Part shown: piece after piece, positions 8,653 through 19,200 of the stretch
Layout of the letters: each line of letters starts with the position of its first letter
Numbering within the stretch: the stretch's first letter is position 1
Source: Chara braunii
Taxonomy: Eukaryota > Streptophyta > Charophyceae > Charales > Characeae
Direction: 5' to 3'
DNA length: 21,257 bases
Assembly (NCBI GenBank): GCA_003427395.1
Contig: BFEA01000254.1
Span: forward strand, 1,767,043-1,788,299
Made by a program: the position numbers and the translations under genes
Notes under the pieces: model-generated
What the model was told of the DNA's origin: nothing
The model's database searches: none
What the model saw: only the letters and a program-made list of their open reading frames with translations

Positions 8653-9117
8653 AGTCTTTTTTCTTTCTTATATAACTAAGCGATATCCTCTCTCTCAGTC
8701 TATCTGTATACTCATCTTTCTCGTCTATCTTATCCTGTCGCTAGTCTGTGTATGTATAGTACGGGGGAATACCAATCATCACAGATCTCCCCCTAGCCCA
8801 CGAGGCAGGTTTGCACCTACCAGCCCCTCATTACGGTGATGCGGGGTGGGTAGGCATTGCCGATGGGGGAAAGCGGAGGTGCTAGTGCCGAGCATTATGG
8901 CCAGTCGCTGCACCTCCCCCTATGATATCGTTGCTGCATAGCAGCCAACAGCATTGGCCAAGGTTCTGCCAATCCCGGCTTGGGGGGCCAATGGGTTTTC
9001 TCTAGCTGGTAGAACACCAAGCTTGCCCAGGCACGTACATAGAGGCCAATGGGGATTGAACCCACGAGCTCCTGACTTCAACTTCTGCGCGTTACCAACT
9101 GAGCTAGGCCCGCAGGC
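8640..9117 (-). mobile_element. tRNA-derived SINE (minus strand)
   Basis: On the minus strand the head reads GGGCCTAGCTCAGTTGGTAA (9113 downward). This contains a Pol III A box TAGCTCAGTTGG (complement of 9095-9106). The B box GGTTCAATCC (complement of 9053-9062) follows at normal tRNA spacing. The tRNA-like region spans about 9041-9114. The unrelated body that follows (CTAGC, polypyrimidine and GATAGA tracts on the plus strand, 8640-9040) is consistent with a SINE body and tail. The tail boundary is uncertain, and I did not find a clear target duplication. It could also be a tRNA pseudogene, but the lack of good acceptor-stem pairing and the long attached body favour a SINE. Confidence 0.65.
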
Positions 9118-9195
9118 AGTCTTTTTAAGATGTCAGAAATTAAGAGACTTGAATGACTTCCACACGCACACACCCTTATATCCATATTTAGGGTT

Positions 9196-9290
9196 GGGGG
9201 GGGAGGGGGAGGGAGGGAGCGAGGGAGGGATGGAGGGGAGAGAGGGAGGGAGGGAGGGAGGGGAGGGCGGGGCGGGTGAGGGGAGAAGAG
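9196..9290. repeat. (GGGA)n G-rich microsatellite
   Basis: GGGAGG/GAGGGAGGGAGG-type tract with many G-triplets, followed by GA-rich bases. Potential G-quadruplex former on the plus strand. Confidence 0.9.
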
Positions 9291-9540
9291 AGAGAAAGTG
9301 TATTATGTATTGGGTGTAGCCGTGCTGCCCATGCAGTTGAGGTTTAGGACAACCCACCCACACACTGAAGTTCAGTTTGTTTCTTCCTTAAGCAAGTTCT
9401 CTCCTTGGCTTGGTCTGGAATTTTGGATGCTTGTTTTGAAATAAAGTTAAAAAAAAGAAGAACTGACCTGCCTTTTGCAGAGTGACAAAAAAGAAGAAGA
9501 AGAAGAGTGACAGACTGTGTGTTACGCAAGGAGTTTGAAC

Positions 9541-10091
9541 CATGGCTACGATCCGGACGTCCGGACCGCAATCCAGATGGTCCGGACTTCCGGTCTGGAA
9601 GATCCGGATCAGGCAAAAATACGAAAAAAGGAAGAAGGGGGGAAGTCGCCCAGGACCCATCCTAGGATGGATGGCGAACCCAGAAAAAATGTTTGCTGGA
9701 CTTTTTAAGGCCCGTTTGATTTTTTGGATGGGTCCGGACATGGCCCAAAATACTTGTACCATCAAGAGGGCTATAACCCGAGGTCAAGCTTTTCATTCAA
9801 GGATTTGGGTGCTGGCACATTCTGTGTATGGTACATCATACTATATAACAGTGTATTAACTATTATCAAGTATAAAACACTATAAAACTGTATAACATGC
9901 AGTGTATTTTACTATTTTTTTTCTGTGGTTCGGACATTTCCGGACGTCCCAGACAGTCCGGACTGTCTGGACCCCTGCATGTCCGGATGTCTGGAAATGT
10001 CCGGAAGTCCGGACGCCCGGACAGGTCCAGACATGCGTCTGGTCGGATGTCCGGCAATGTCCGGGTCCGGGCCGGGTCCGGCATAGCCATC
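9541..10091. mobile_element. hAT-type non-autonomous element, 551 bp
   Basis: The left end is CATGGCTACGATCCGGACG at 9541. The right end, read on the other strand from 10091, is GATGGCTATGCCGGACCC. It is flanked by GTTTGAAC (9533-9540) and GTTTGAAT (10092-10099), an 8-bp target duplication with 7 of 8 identical. The ends resemble those of the element at 6656-7596. Both flanks carry dense TCCGGA palindromes (about 9550-9612 and 9939-10085). No transposase is visible. Confidence 0.7.
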
Positions 10092-10366
10092 GTTTGAATA
10101 TCTTGTCAAGTTTTCCCAAACTTTTATTTGTGGAAGCATTATTTCTAATATTTCTCAAGCTGCTTGGGACTAGAGGACCCCTTCTTTTTTTCTTCAAGAA
10201 TTATTTTCAGAAACTGTGAAACTTTGAACTGTGAAAGCACGTGTGCCACAGAGGAAATAAAAAAATAATAAAATATGCTTGGACTTTGAGCATCTCCCCA
10301 AAAAGGGGGCAAGGGGGAAGGAAAAAAAGGGGGGGATGCCATTGGGAGGGAGGTGAAGGTGGAAAA

Positions 10367-10425
10367 NGAGTTTTTTTTNATNTTNNATTNTTTNNAANNA
10401 AAAAAAAAAAAAAAAAAAAAAAAAA
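10367..10425. other. N-containing assembly patch beside A run
   Basis: Ten N bases are scattered between 10367 and 10399 among T and A homopolymers, followed by A to 10425. This is a low-quality junction rather than biology. Confidence 0.95.
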
Positions 10426-11946
10426 GAAGTGAGCATGTGCTTAATCTGCTTGCACTTGAAAGAAAAGCCAAATCGAGATACAATTAACACTTGAAGATGT
10501 CGTCTCCGATATTATTATCAATATAGAAGAGTCTTTGTCTCCAGCGGCTCTGCCACACACACACACACACACAACGGATCTCAATCAAGTGGCGGCTATG
10601 GCTTCTCCCTCTCCTTTCTCTTTCTCTCTCTGCGCCTTGCTTCTCTCTCCCTGACTTGGCTCGCTCTGCCTCCCTCCCTCTCTCTCTGCCTAAAACATCA
10701 CCCTGGATACACCCACTCAGGTATGCTTACACCTTGGAGGCTATGGCCGCTGTCCTCCTGCTCTAACCCTAATTTAGCTATGGAGTCACTCACAAGCACC
10801 CTCTTCTTCTTCGGGTGCGCAGTGCCCAAGTTGCCTTAACACACAGGCAGCAGCAGCACTTCCACATCTCGCAACTGAACAAGTGATGAGCCGCTGCACT
10901 TAGGAGCTAAATATAGGACTTGGCTTGGCTTGGCTTGGCTTGGCCTGCTTCAAACCGGTACCGGTCGGCCGCGGCCTGTCTGCTGCAAACATTTTGTCGG
11001 TCCGGCAGCTTCCGTACTTTCCTGGGACATGCTGCAAAATTGGACTTGGGACTGTCGAACCGGACTGGACTCTTTCGGACTTTTCTTGTCGGGTATTGGA
11101 CGGACTCGTACCGACTTACGACGCTTCGGTACTGACACCAACCGACCTACGACGTTTCGGACCCCTAGACCCTACGGCCCACCATACTGGACCACCCTGG
11201 GACTGGGGACTTGTCGGGACCCAGGAACCGGGACTGGAACTCACAGCATCGCTTCAGTCCGTTACTCCGCTTTCGGAGGTCCCCTGGTTTGCGGTCCCTC
11301 TCCTCGTTCCCGGTGTTCGCCCCCTCCCCCTGAATAATTCTCTTTCCCCTCCACGTTTCTCCTGTTACTCTCTCAGGCTAGTTCCCCGTGCCTGCTAGGG
11401 CTCAAGCCTACTGCCTCTACCCGCTGGACCTCGTGAATCATAGCCTGGGAGCGGTTACACGCGGTTAGCTAGTGGTGGCGGGGGTCTCCGGACTTCTGGG
11501 TGTTCTCAAATTTGGCTTGATTTTCTGCCTCCGTTCCCCACTTTGCTTTCCCTTTACCTAGGCCGATCGGAGCCTGCTGTCGTCATTCCATCCTGCCCGT
11601 ACCTGACCTGATCTTAGGAAAACTGCATGCAGCGTATGTATTCCTGCCCTGATAACCGTGCCCTGAATGTCTGATGCTGTACGTACTCCTCACGCCCGGT
11701 CGTATTCATAACCGCATCCAGTCTCCCAGGCGATCAGTCTCTGGTCAGAGAAAAAGTAGGGGAAATCGGCCACATGAATTCGTACCCTTGGAAAAGGCTT
11801 GATCTGCTTCTCGATGTTGTCGGCTGGCGGTCATTGCTGTCAGGGACCCTGGTTCGGACATAGGGTCCAGGTGGACGATTGCAACCCGGACGGTCAAGGG
11901 GGTCCCTAACGTCTGCCCAGGTTAGTGATTTTCTGTGTGCCCTGGT
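10426..11946. other. unassigned region upstream of the gene exons
   Basis: Contains a (CA)n tract (10553-10573), CT-rich sequence (10600-10690) and a (CTTGG)n run (10920-10944). There is also a diverged direct repeat, ACCGACTTACGACGCTTCGG (11110-11129) and ACCGACCTACGACGTTTCGG (11141-11160). The three overlapping plus-strand frames near 10920-11400 are open by composition and show no domain. Upstream exons of the gene at 12078 may lie here, but I could not identify any. Confidence 0.5.
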
Positions 11947-11971
11947 AATCACTAATTAGTAATTAGTGATT
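11947..11971. repeat. 25-bp perfect AT-rich palindrome
   Basis: AATCACTAATTA, a central G, then its exact complement TAATTAGTGATT. Related ATTAGTAATT pieces follow to 12042. It lies about 105 bp upstream of the first recognised exon, presumably in the preceding intron. Confidence 0.9.
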
Positions 11972-12077
11972 TTGTGTGTGCATCTGAATTACTTATTAGT
12001 AATTACCTAGTTAGTAGTTACTAATTAGTAATTATTGACTTTATGTGTACGCTTGATTTCATGTGTACGCAGTGCAG

Positions 12078-12320
12078 AGTTTACTGGAACCTGTTTGCAA
12101 GTTTTTCCGTAAAATTATTTCTCCAAGTGACGAGACAACGGACCGAATGAGGACGCGATCCGTGGAGGCGGTTGATGGTGAGGAGGTGGTCGCCTGGAGT
12201 GGAAGAACTGTATTTGTGGCGGGAGGCACAGGTAGAACAGGTCGGACAGTTGTGAGGCATCTTTTGGCAAAAAGAGATAAGGTGGTTGCTCTTGTGAGCA
12301 GCGAAAAGCGCATCCAAGAG
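12078..12320 (+). CDS. exon 1 (first recognised): Rossmann glycine motif
   Basis: Encodes [12 protein letters not shown], an acidic linker, then [20 protein letters not shown] with the GxxGxxG dinucleotide-binding loop. It ends at AAGAG before the donor GTACTG (12321), phase 0. The 5' limit is a choice: AG at 12076-12077 gives phase 0, while AG at 12071-12072 and 12078-12079 are alternatives. The frame is also open back to an ATG at 12063, so a true start there cannot be excluded, but the sequence lacks a transit peptide. I favour an internal exon. Confidence 0.75.
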
Positions 12321-13188
12321 GTACTGTCAAACTTGTTTTTTCGTTTTTCCCAAATCCTTCCCCCCCCCCTCCCCCCGCCCTTCCCTTCTCAATCTTTAAC
12401 CGTCTCACTAGTAACATCCATGGCCAGTCTTTCAACAGAGAAGCAGCAGCATCCAATTCCACAGCATAGCAATTTCATTGTATAGCAATTGCATTGTATT
12501 ATTTGTATACCAATTGCAGAACAGACATGAGGTGCCCAATACCACCTTCTTCTTCTTCTTCTTCTTCTTCTTCTTCTTCTTCTTCTTCTTCTTCTTCTTC
12601 TTCTTCTTCTTCTTCCTTGTTTCTTCTTCTTCTTCTTCCTTTTCTTCTTCTTCTTCTTCTTCTTCTTCTTCTTCTTCTTCTTCTTCTTCTTTAAATACAA
12701 CTGTTTTGTCCTCGTATATGGGGACATCTCTATTTTTACTATGCCATTTCTTCACTCAATTTATCCTCACAATAGCTATCCATTCTACCGCGACCAGTAT
12801 CAGACAGCAATCCAAATCTATGTACAACCAGGAGCAATATCAGACAGGCACCCAAATCTATGTGCTACGGACAGAGCTTGCTAAAGGGTTGCGGGTTTAA
12901 GCCTCCCTAGTCTACCCAAGCCTATCTATCCGCCCAGATCGTACGCTAATGTCCTAAAGCAATCGCTTAGTGGGAAAGGAAGTGCTCGAGCAATTACAAC
13001 CAGGAGGTGGGATTGGAAGCAGCCATCCTTTGAAGAAAGCGTAATAGCTCACCGGTCTAGCTTCATCGTGCCAAAAATGGATCAGGGCTTAAGTGGTTCA
13101 CCGAAGCGACGATACCAAACACAATCAATGTCGCTAACGCCTCTCCAGTCACACAGCAAGACATGCTGGACACAAAGTGCTATTATAC

Positions 13189-13275
<87 letters not shown>

Positions 13276-16200
13276 CTTGCGAGATTTATAGTTGCGAACA
13301 AGGCGGAGTGAAGGCAAGAATTGTGGTTGTAGTACGGTTGTACCCTTTTTCTTTTTTGTTTTCGTTATACCCTTTTTAAAGATGGGATTTTTTTTTTTGT
13401 AACCACAGAAGCCGGTCAAGGCAAAAAAATAAAAATCCTGTCTGGTAAACAAGGCAGACAGCAGTGAACAGAGTTCCAAGCGGCATTCACAACACAGTTG
13501 AGCAAAAGAAAAAGAAGAGTAAAAAATTCAACAAAAACTGCCAAAATATATAGGACCACTGATCAACTGCTTTTCCCCATTGCTTCTGGGAATCCCATCA
13601 AGCAGTGTGACAAAATCACTGGTTCTCTGATTTGATAATTCATGATTTGAACTTTTGTTGTGTCAGATCCTGGGAGATGAGATGAAAGAGCATGGACCCA
13701 ATGGAAGCCAGCTGCTTGCACCTTTGGAGGGTGATATCAAAGATGAAGAAGCACTTCGGCGGGGGCTGGAAGGGTGTGATGCTGTCGTCTGCGCTGTTGG
13801 TACCCGCTTTGTCCCTGAGGTTGGATTTGTCGACTCACCTGAGGTACGAAACCCATTTAAGTCCATGGTTTTTGAATGATGGTTGGATAATGTTGTTTGG
13901 ATAATGCTTGGAATCTTTGGACAATGTTGTTTGGATAATGCTTGGAATCTTTGGATAATGTTGTTTGGATAATCTTTGGATAATGTTGTTTGGATAATGT
14001 TTAGATAATGTTGTTTGGATTTCAATGTTGTTTGGATAAATGTCTGGATAATGTTTGGATAATGTTGTTCGGATAATGTTTGGATTTCAATGTTGTTTGG
14101 ATAAATGTCTGGATAATGCTTGGATAATGTTGTTTGGATAATGTTTGGTGAGGGAGATAACAAATGACACCATGAATACATTGAATACAATGAATAGCCA
14201 TTCTGGCATGGACAATGGTTTGTACCATGGTTACTCGGTGAGTGGATAGTCAGTCATTAGTGGTTCATTTGTATTGTCAGCAGGTTGGTATGTCAGTCGG
14301 TCGGTCGGTTGGTCAGTCGGTCGGTCAGTCAATTGGTTGTTTATGGGTCCAGTTGGTGTTGGTAGGAGGTGTACTGGCTGTTTAGCTGGTCAGTTGGTTC
14401 AATGCTCGGCCTGGTGAATCAGTCAGTTGTTCGGTGGTCAGAGGGTTTGTGTGTTGGTCAGTGGGTTGGTTGGGGGTTGGTGAGGGGATTCCAAGAGTGG
14501 GTGGGTCGGTGAGCTGGTCACTTGGTCACTTGGTTGGTTGCGGGGTTGCCAAGAGCTCGTGGGGTTAGTCACAAGCTTGCCAGGTTGGTCGTAAGACTGT
14601 GAGGTTGGGCAGTTAGGTTGGTCGGTAAGTGTGTTGATTGATCGGTTGGTTGATTGGTTGGTTGGCTGGGCCGTTAATTGATGGGTTCATTGGGTTGGTT
14701 AATTGATGGGTTGATTGATTGGTTGGTTGGTTAGTTAGTTGGTTGATTCAACTTGGTTGGTTGGTTGATTGGTTCTTTGTGAGGTGGATCAGCAGTTGGT
14801 GTATTGGAAAGTTGTTTGGATGGTCTGTTGAGATGTCTCTTGGTCTGTCTGTTGTGAGGTTTGTCGGACGATTGATCTTTTTCACGAGGTTGGTTGGTCG
14901 CTCCATCACGAAGTCAGTCGGTTTGTCGATTCAAGGTCAATGGCTCGGTTGGTCTCTCAGGTGGTCAGGATGTCAGTCTGCTGATCGGTCACTCGGTTAA
15001 TCACTCTGCCTGCCACTTGGTCAGCATGTTGTAATTGGTCGGTTGTCCAGTCAGTTGCGGGCAAGGCCAGTCAGTGGCAAACCTAATAGGCCACAGAAGG
15101 TAGGCTGCTTATTCCGGAGGTAAGTCGGTTGGTTAGTCAGTTGGTTAGTCGGTTGGTTAGTCGGTTGGTTAGTCGGTTGGATAGTCAGTTGGTTAGCCAG
15201 CTGGTTAGTCGGTTGGATAGTCAGTTGGTTAGCCAGTTGGTATGCCAGTTGGTTAGTCGGTGGTTAGTCGGTTGGTTAGTCAGTTGGTTAGTCCGTTAGT
15301 AAGCCGGTTGGTTAGTCCGTTGGTAAGCCGGTTGGCAAGTCAGGAGGTAAGTCAGAAGGTGTGAGATTGTCTGGCCAGTGTAGAGTTACTTGCTACGGCA
15401 GTCGCTCGGGAGGTCACTGTCAATCCATGGATAATGAGGTTGGTTGCAGTCCGTTGATTTTGCACAGATGATCAGTAGTGGCAGGTCAACCAGACGGTCA
15501 GTCCCAAAGTCAGTCAGAGGGGCAGTTGCTAGTTGAGTTCAGTCGTCATACGTATTCATATATATAATGTAAAACAAACATGGGCTTGTCTGTCTGTTTG
15601 TCTGCCTGTCTGCTAAGCTCGGTTTTATCTGACGGTCTGTGTGCCAGTCTGGCAGTCCGTCTGCTGACCCCTCTGCTGGCCTGTCTGTTGGCTCGTCTCA
15701 GTTGGTTTGTCGGCCGGTTGGTTGTTCGATCTGTCTGTCTGTCTGTCGGTTTGTTTGCCTTCCGTTTTGGTAGTCTCTCTCTGTTGGTCCGTCTTTCGGT
15801 CTGTCCGACAGTCTGTCAGCCTGTCTGTTGGCCCATTCTGCCGTTCCATCTGTTGGCTCGTCTCGGTCGGTTGGTCGGTCTGTCTATCTGCCAGTCTCTG
15901 TTTGTTTTATGTGTGTCTGCCCGTATGTCTGTCTGTCTGTCTCTCTGTCATTTGCCTGTATGTATGTCCGTCTGTGTTTCATCTGTCTCTCTTTCTTTTG
16001 TCTGTCTGTCTATATGTCAATCCATTAGTGGATCAGCACCAGTTGCTGCGGGCTATAAATAGAAAGGTAAGCTGTCTCTGACCAACCTCTATGTGCTGGT
16101 GATTTTCTGAACTGTCCATTTCACAGGAGCTGTACGCCAAGGGCGTTATGAAGCTGGTACGTGTAGCTGCAAGCTTGTTTGGAGAGAAACCCATAAACTC

Positions 16201-19200
16201 CTCAAGGGAGGAGCTCTCACTGTTCAGCTTTGTGGAGTTGGGCGGGAGCTCTGCGGAAGGAGCAAAGGGTGCCCTCGACTCGGCAAGTCACGATGGGAGG
16301 ATTCTGGTTGATGGATGGGCGCAACAGGATGATACCGTGGGAACAACAGGGCTCTCTGAGAGCTCATTCGCTCTCTCCTCCGGTTCGTTTCCCTTCCTAC
16401 TATCGAGTGTGTGCCTTTACTGTTTGGCCTCGGAATATTATGGCGGTTTGCAGATGTGTGAGGTGCATCATATATACAAGGACACGAAAACATCACGCAG
16501 TGTGTTTGCCTCGCTTGGCTGATTCCCTCTCCTCTGGACTGCAGATGCTCCTTGCGGCTTTGTTGAAAAATACCTCCAACTGCAATTCACCACTCCTTGA
16601 AATTGTTCCAGCAGGGTTCGTGCACCAGTACCATGCCAACAACACAACCCACCAACCTCTCCTGGACCGCCACGGAGCTGGCAGTTCTCCAAATTTTGAA
16701 ATACAATGTTAAATGCGAAATTCTGAAATTGTGCATTGCGCTGTTGCCATGATTATTATGCGTTTTCTGTCATTTGTGAGGATTGAGCCCTCAAGAAGGG
16801 GCCTTGCCATGATGTACATGTTCTGGGCTAAGGCCCCAGCAAGCCTCGTGCCCGCCCTAAGTGAAGGCGGGCCAGCAAGTCAACAAGAGCCCTCTGTGCA
16901 AACATTTCACGAAGTGGGGTCCATACAGTTGCAGCACGCCAGTTGGTTGGAGTGCACCGAGTCTCGAATCTCTGCAAATGTGGAGATCCCAGGGCCTCTA
17001 AGTTAGTTAGGCCCTGGGCACTTGAACGTGAGGCCGACAATGCATGCTGGGTATAGAGGCCGAAAATGCCAAAAGGAAATCGGCCCACTATCTGAATCTG
17101 GCCGCAGGCCTTGACAAAAGAGGCGCAACTGCATCACCCGGGCCCCAACTGCATCGGGCCTGGGTTCAGGAACTGGGGCCCAGTCGCAGGCTGAAGGGAG
17201 GCCGCCCACACGCAACACTGGCATATAGGCAAGCAGGGCGAGTGGGCAAGGATCCTTGGCCAATGCAGGCATTGCCGGCACGCTGTGCGAGCGCGAGGTG
17301 CTGCGCAGTGTAAAGCTGCGTTGGGCATGAGGGAGACAGGCAGCGGTAATACAGTGGTGCACTGCCTGGGCGCAGGGCGCTGGCGGCCATAGCTGGGCTG
17401 CTGGCGGGCGCAGGGGAGGTGAGGGTGAAGGTGGTTTTTCGGAGGTGAAGGGCGCTGTGTGGGTAACAAGGGAGAGTGTGGGTGAAGAGGACACGCACCT
17501 GGTGGAGGTGGAGGTCGGCATTGGTGTTGACATCATCACTCGCTGGTAGTCAAGTTGTCTGGTTGCTTCATTGCTGTAGTTGTAGGCTTAGGCTGTAGAG
17601 TAGATAGGGCGCCTGGCGCCATTCACAAGAGAGAGCTACATTGGGTTATGCTGTTGGTGTTGCCCTGTTGGGCTTGGACATTGACTCACGATTCTTCTGT
17701 ATCATTCTCAAATGGATGGTTACTCGGTTCCATTGTGCTATCTGCTCTGGTTTTGACTACATGGACTTCAGTGTGATTTTGGAATCTGGATTTCTGTGCT
17801 TCGTCCATATTCATGTTCCTTGCACATTGTAACGGATATATATTATTATTATTATTATATAATGATTTTGTACTCTGTTATTATTTTGTGTATTTTTTTG
17901 TTTCTCTACCACAGGGGAACAGCCTGGTGAACCCCGTAGGTCTGGACAGAAAGGGAGAAAAAGACAAAAAGAACATGAGGCTGTGATAGACTTTCAACGA
18001 AGTTGCATCGAAGTTTTGTCGAAGTTTCACTGACTCATCCGGATGTGGAAGCGTCTGAACCCTTGGCAGTCTGCAGAGTCCTCTTCTTACAGATGACACT
18101 GTAAGTGGAAACCACCTTCTCAAACCCAGTTGGAGGTGGGGACCACTACTGCCACTGCCACTGCCACTGCCATTGTCACTGCTGCATACCTGATACCCTG
18201 AGGTGGGCACCAACCTTTGCCATCCAGAGTAACCTGTGAAGAAGGTCAAGACAGACCACCGGCTACACGGTGGACTATGACAGACTGTTTTGTTGGATTT
18301 TCGCTGAGTCACACTCTGGAGTCTGAACCCTCGACAGTCTGCATCACTCCCCCGTCTCCTGCTCCCCCCATCGTCAGAAGAATACTTCACTGAGTTCCAA
18401 GTCCTGCAAGGATAATACGAGAGCAACATGAAATGCCATGCCCCTGTTTATCTCAAAAAAAAAAAAAGGACATTCATGATTCGTTGTTATTTACCACCAC
18501 CTCAGCTACATTAAGGCATCCCACTCTCCTGTTTCTTGTTTGACTTTTCTATATTTATTATTTTCTTTGCCTTTCTTCAATAGTACAAATCTAGAAAGAC
18601 TGTCCTTGGGGACATCTGTTTAAATTGGAAAAATGCAGAGAAGCTTTAGCAAGGATGCCCCTGCGCAAGGATGACTCACATAAATCGAGAAATGTTCCCT
18701 TTTTTTTTTTTTGGGGGGGGGGGGGGGGGGGGCGGCAGGCTACAAATCCAGAAAGACTATTCCAGCCGGCATAAGCAATACAGAAGTTGAAAGGAATCTA
18801 ACGTACGGTCCTCACGTGAATAGAACACCCGGCCATTATAGCTTGTATTTGGGGCAGCTTTCTATCTAGAATCTAGATACAGCAAAAATGGCCGGGAGTT
18901 CTATTCGGGCGAAGACGGTAGTAGAATGCGTATGGCAGCAAACAGAAGAAAAAGGCAGCTGACGAACAGACAATAATGATACCAGCTATCGAATTACTCA
19001 GTGATAAAATAGCACTGGGAAAGCCGGGTCAGCACAATAAAGAACAAGAACAAAACAACTTGAAAAAGGGACTGGGCTGTGCATAATGGGATGCTGGACC
19101 CAGTTTCCAGTCCCGCCGAAGCTGGGTAATGGCCCCAGTACTCAGGGTTGATATGTGGAGGGATCCCGGCGTCCCTTTGTGTTTGGCAATATATATGTAT

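Larger units (their letters stand above)
12321..13666 (+). other. intron 1 (1346 bp)
   Basis: Bounded by GTACTG and TTGTTGTGTCAG. It contains a C-run, a (TTC)n tract, a diverged 45-bp duplication (about 12790-12870, CAGTATCAGACAG and CAATATCAGACAG copies), the LSU rRNA fragment and a (GA)n tract. Confidence 0.8.
13844..16036 (+). other. intron 2 (about 2.2 kb of simple repeats)
   Basis: Almost wholly tandem low-complexity DNA with strong strand asymmetry: G/T-rich to about 15360 and C/T-rich from about 15577. The components are listed separately. No exon could be recognised inside. Confidence 0.75.

Noticed and set aside
10920-11398. Three overlapping plus-strand frames up to 157 codons
   Set aside because: Open by composition after a CTTGG repeat; no homologous motif, and all three frames are open at once.
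12389-12755. Lys/Arg/Glu-rich minus-strand frames
   Set aside because: Translation of the (TTC)n tract.
13192-13275. Arg-Glu repeat frame resembling RE-rich splicing factors
   Set aside because: Pure (GA)n microsatellite.
15121-15365. Possible CRISPR-like array (regular 12-bp GTTGGTTAGTC units)
   Set aside because: Units are contiguous, with no unique spacers, in a eukaryotic intron.
14719-16081. Trp/Val- and Cys/Ser-rich frames resembling membrane proteins
   Set aside because: Frames of degenerate GTTGG and CTGT satellites inside intron 2.
16988-17018. 10-bp hairpin as a Rho-independent-like terminator
   Set aside because: The context is a eukaryotic intron and no T run follows the stem.
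17003-17539. 178-codon minus-strand frame in the GC-rich part of intron 4
   Set aside because: Several overlapping frames are open on both strands, as expected at high GC; no motif recognised.
18518-18560. USE-like ATCCCAC and TATA-like sequence as a U6 promoter
   Set aside because: The TATA-like element is about 50 bp from the U6 start and the 18-bp target duplication separates them, so this is flanking sequence of a retroposed copy.
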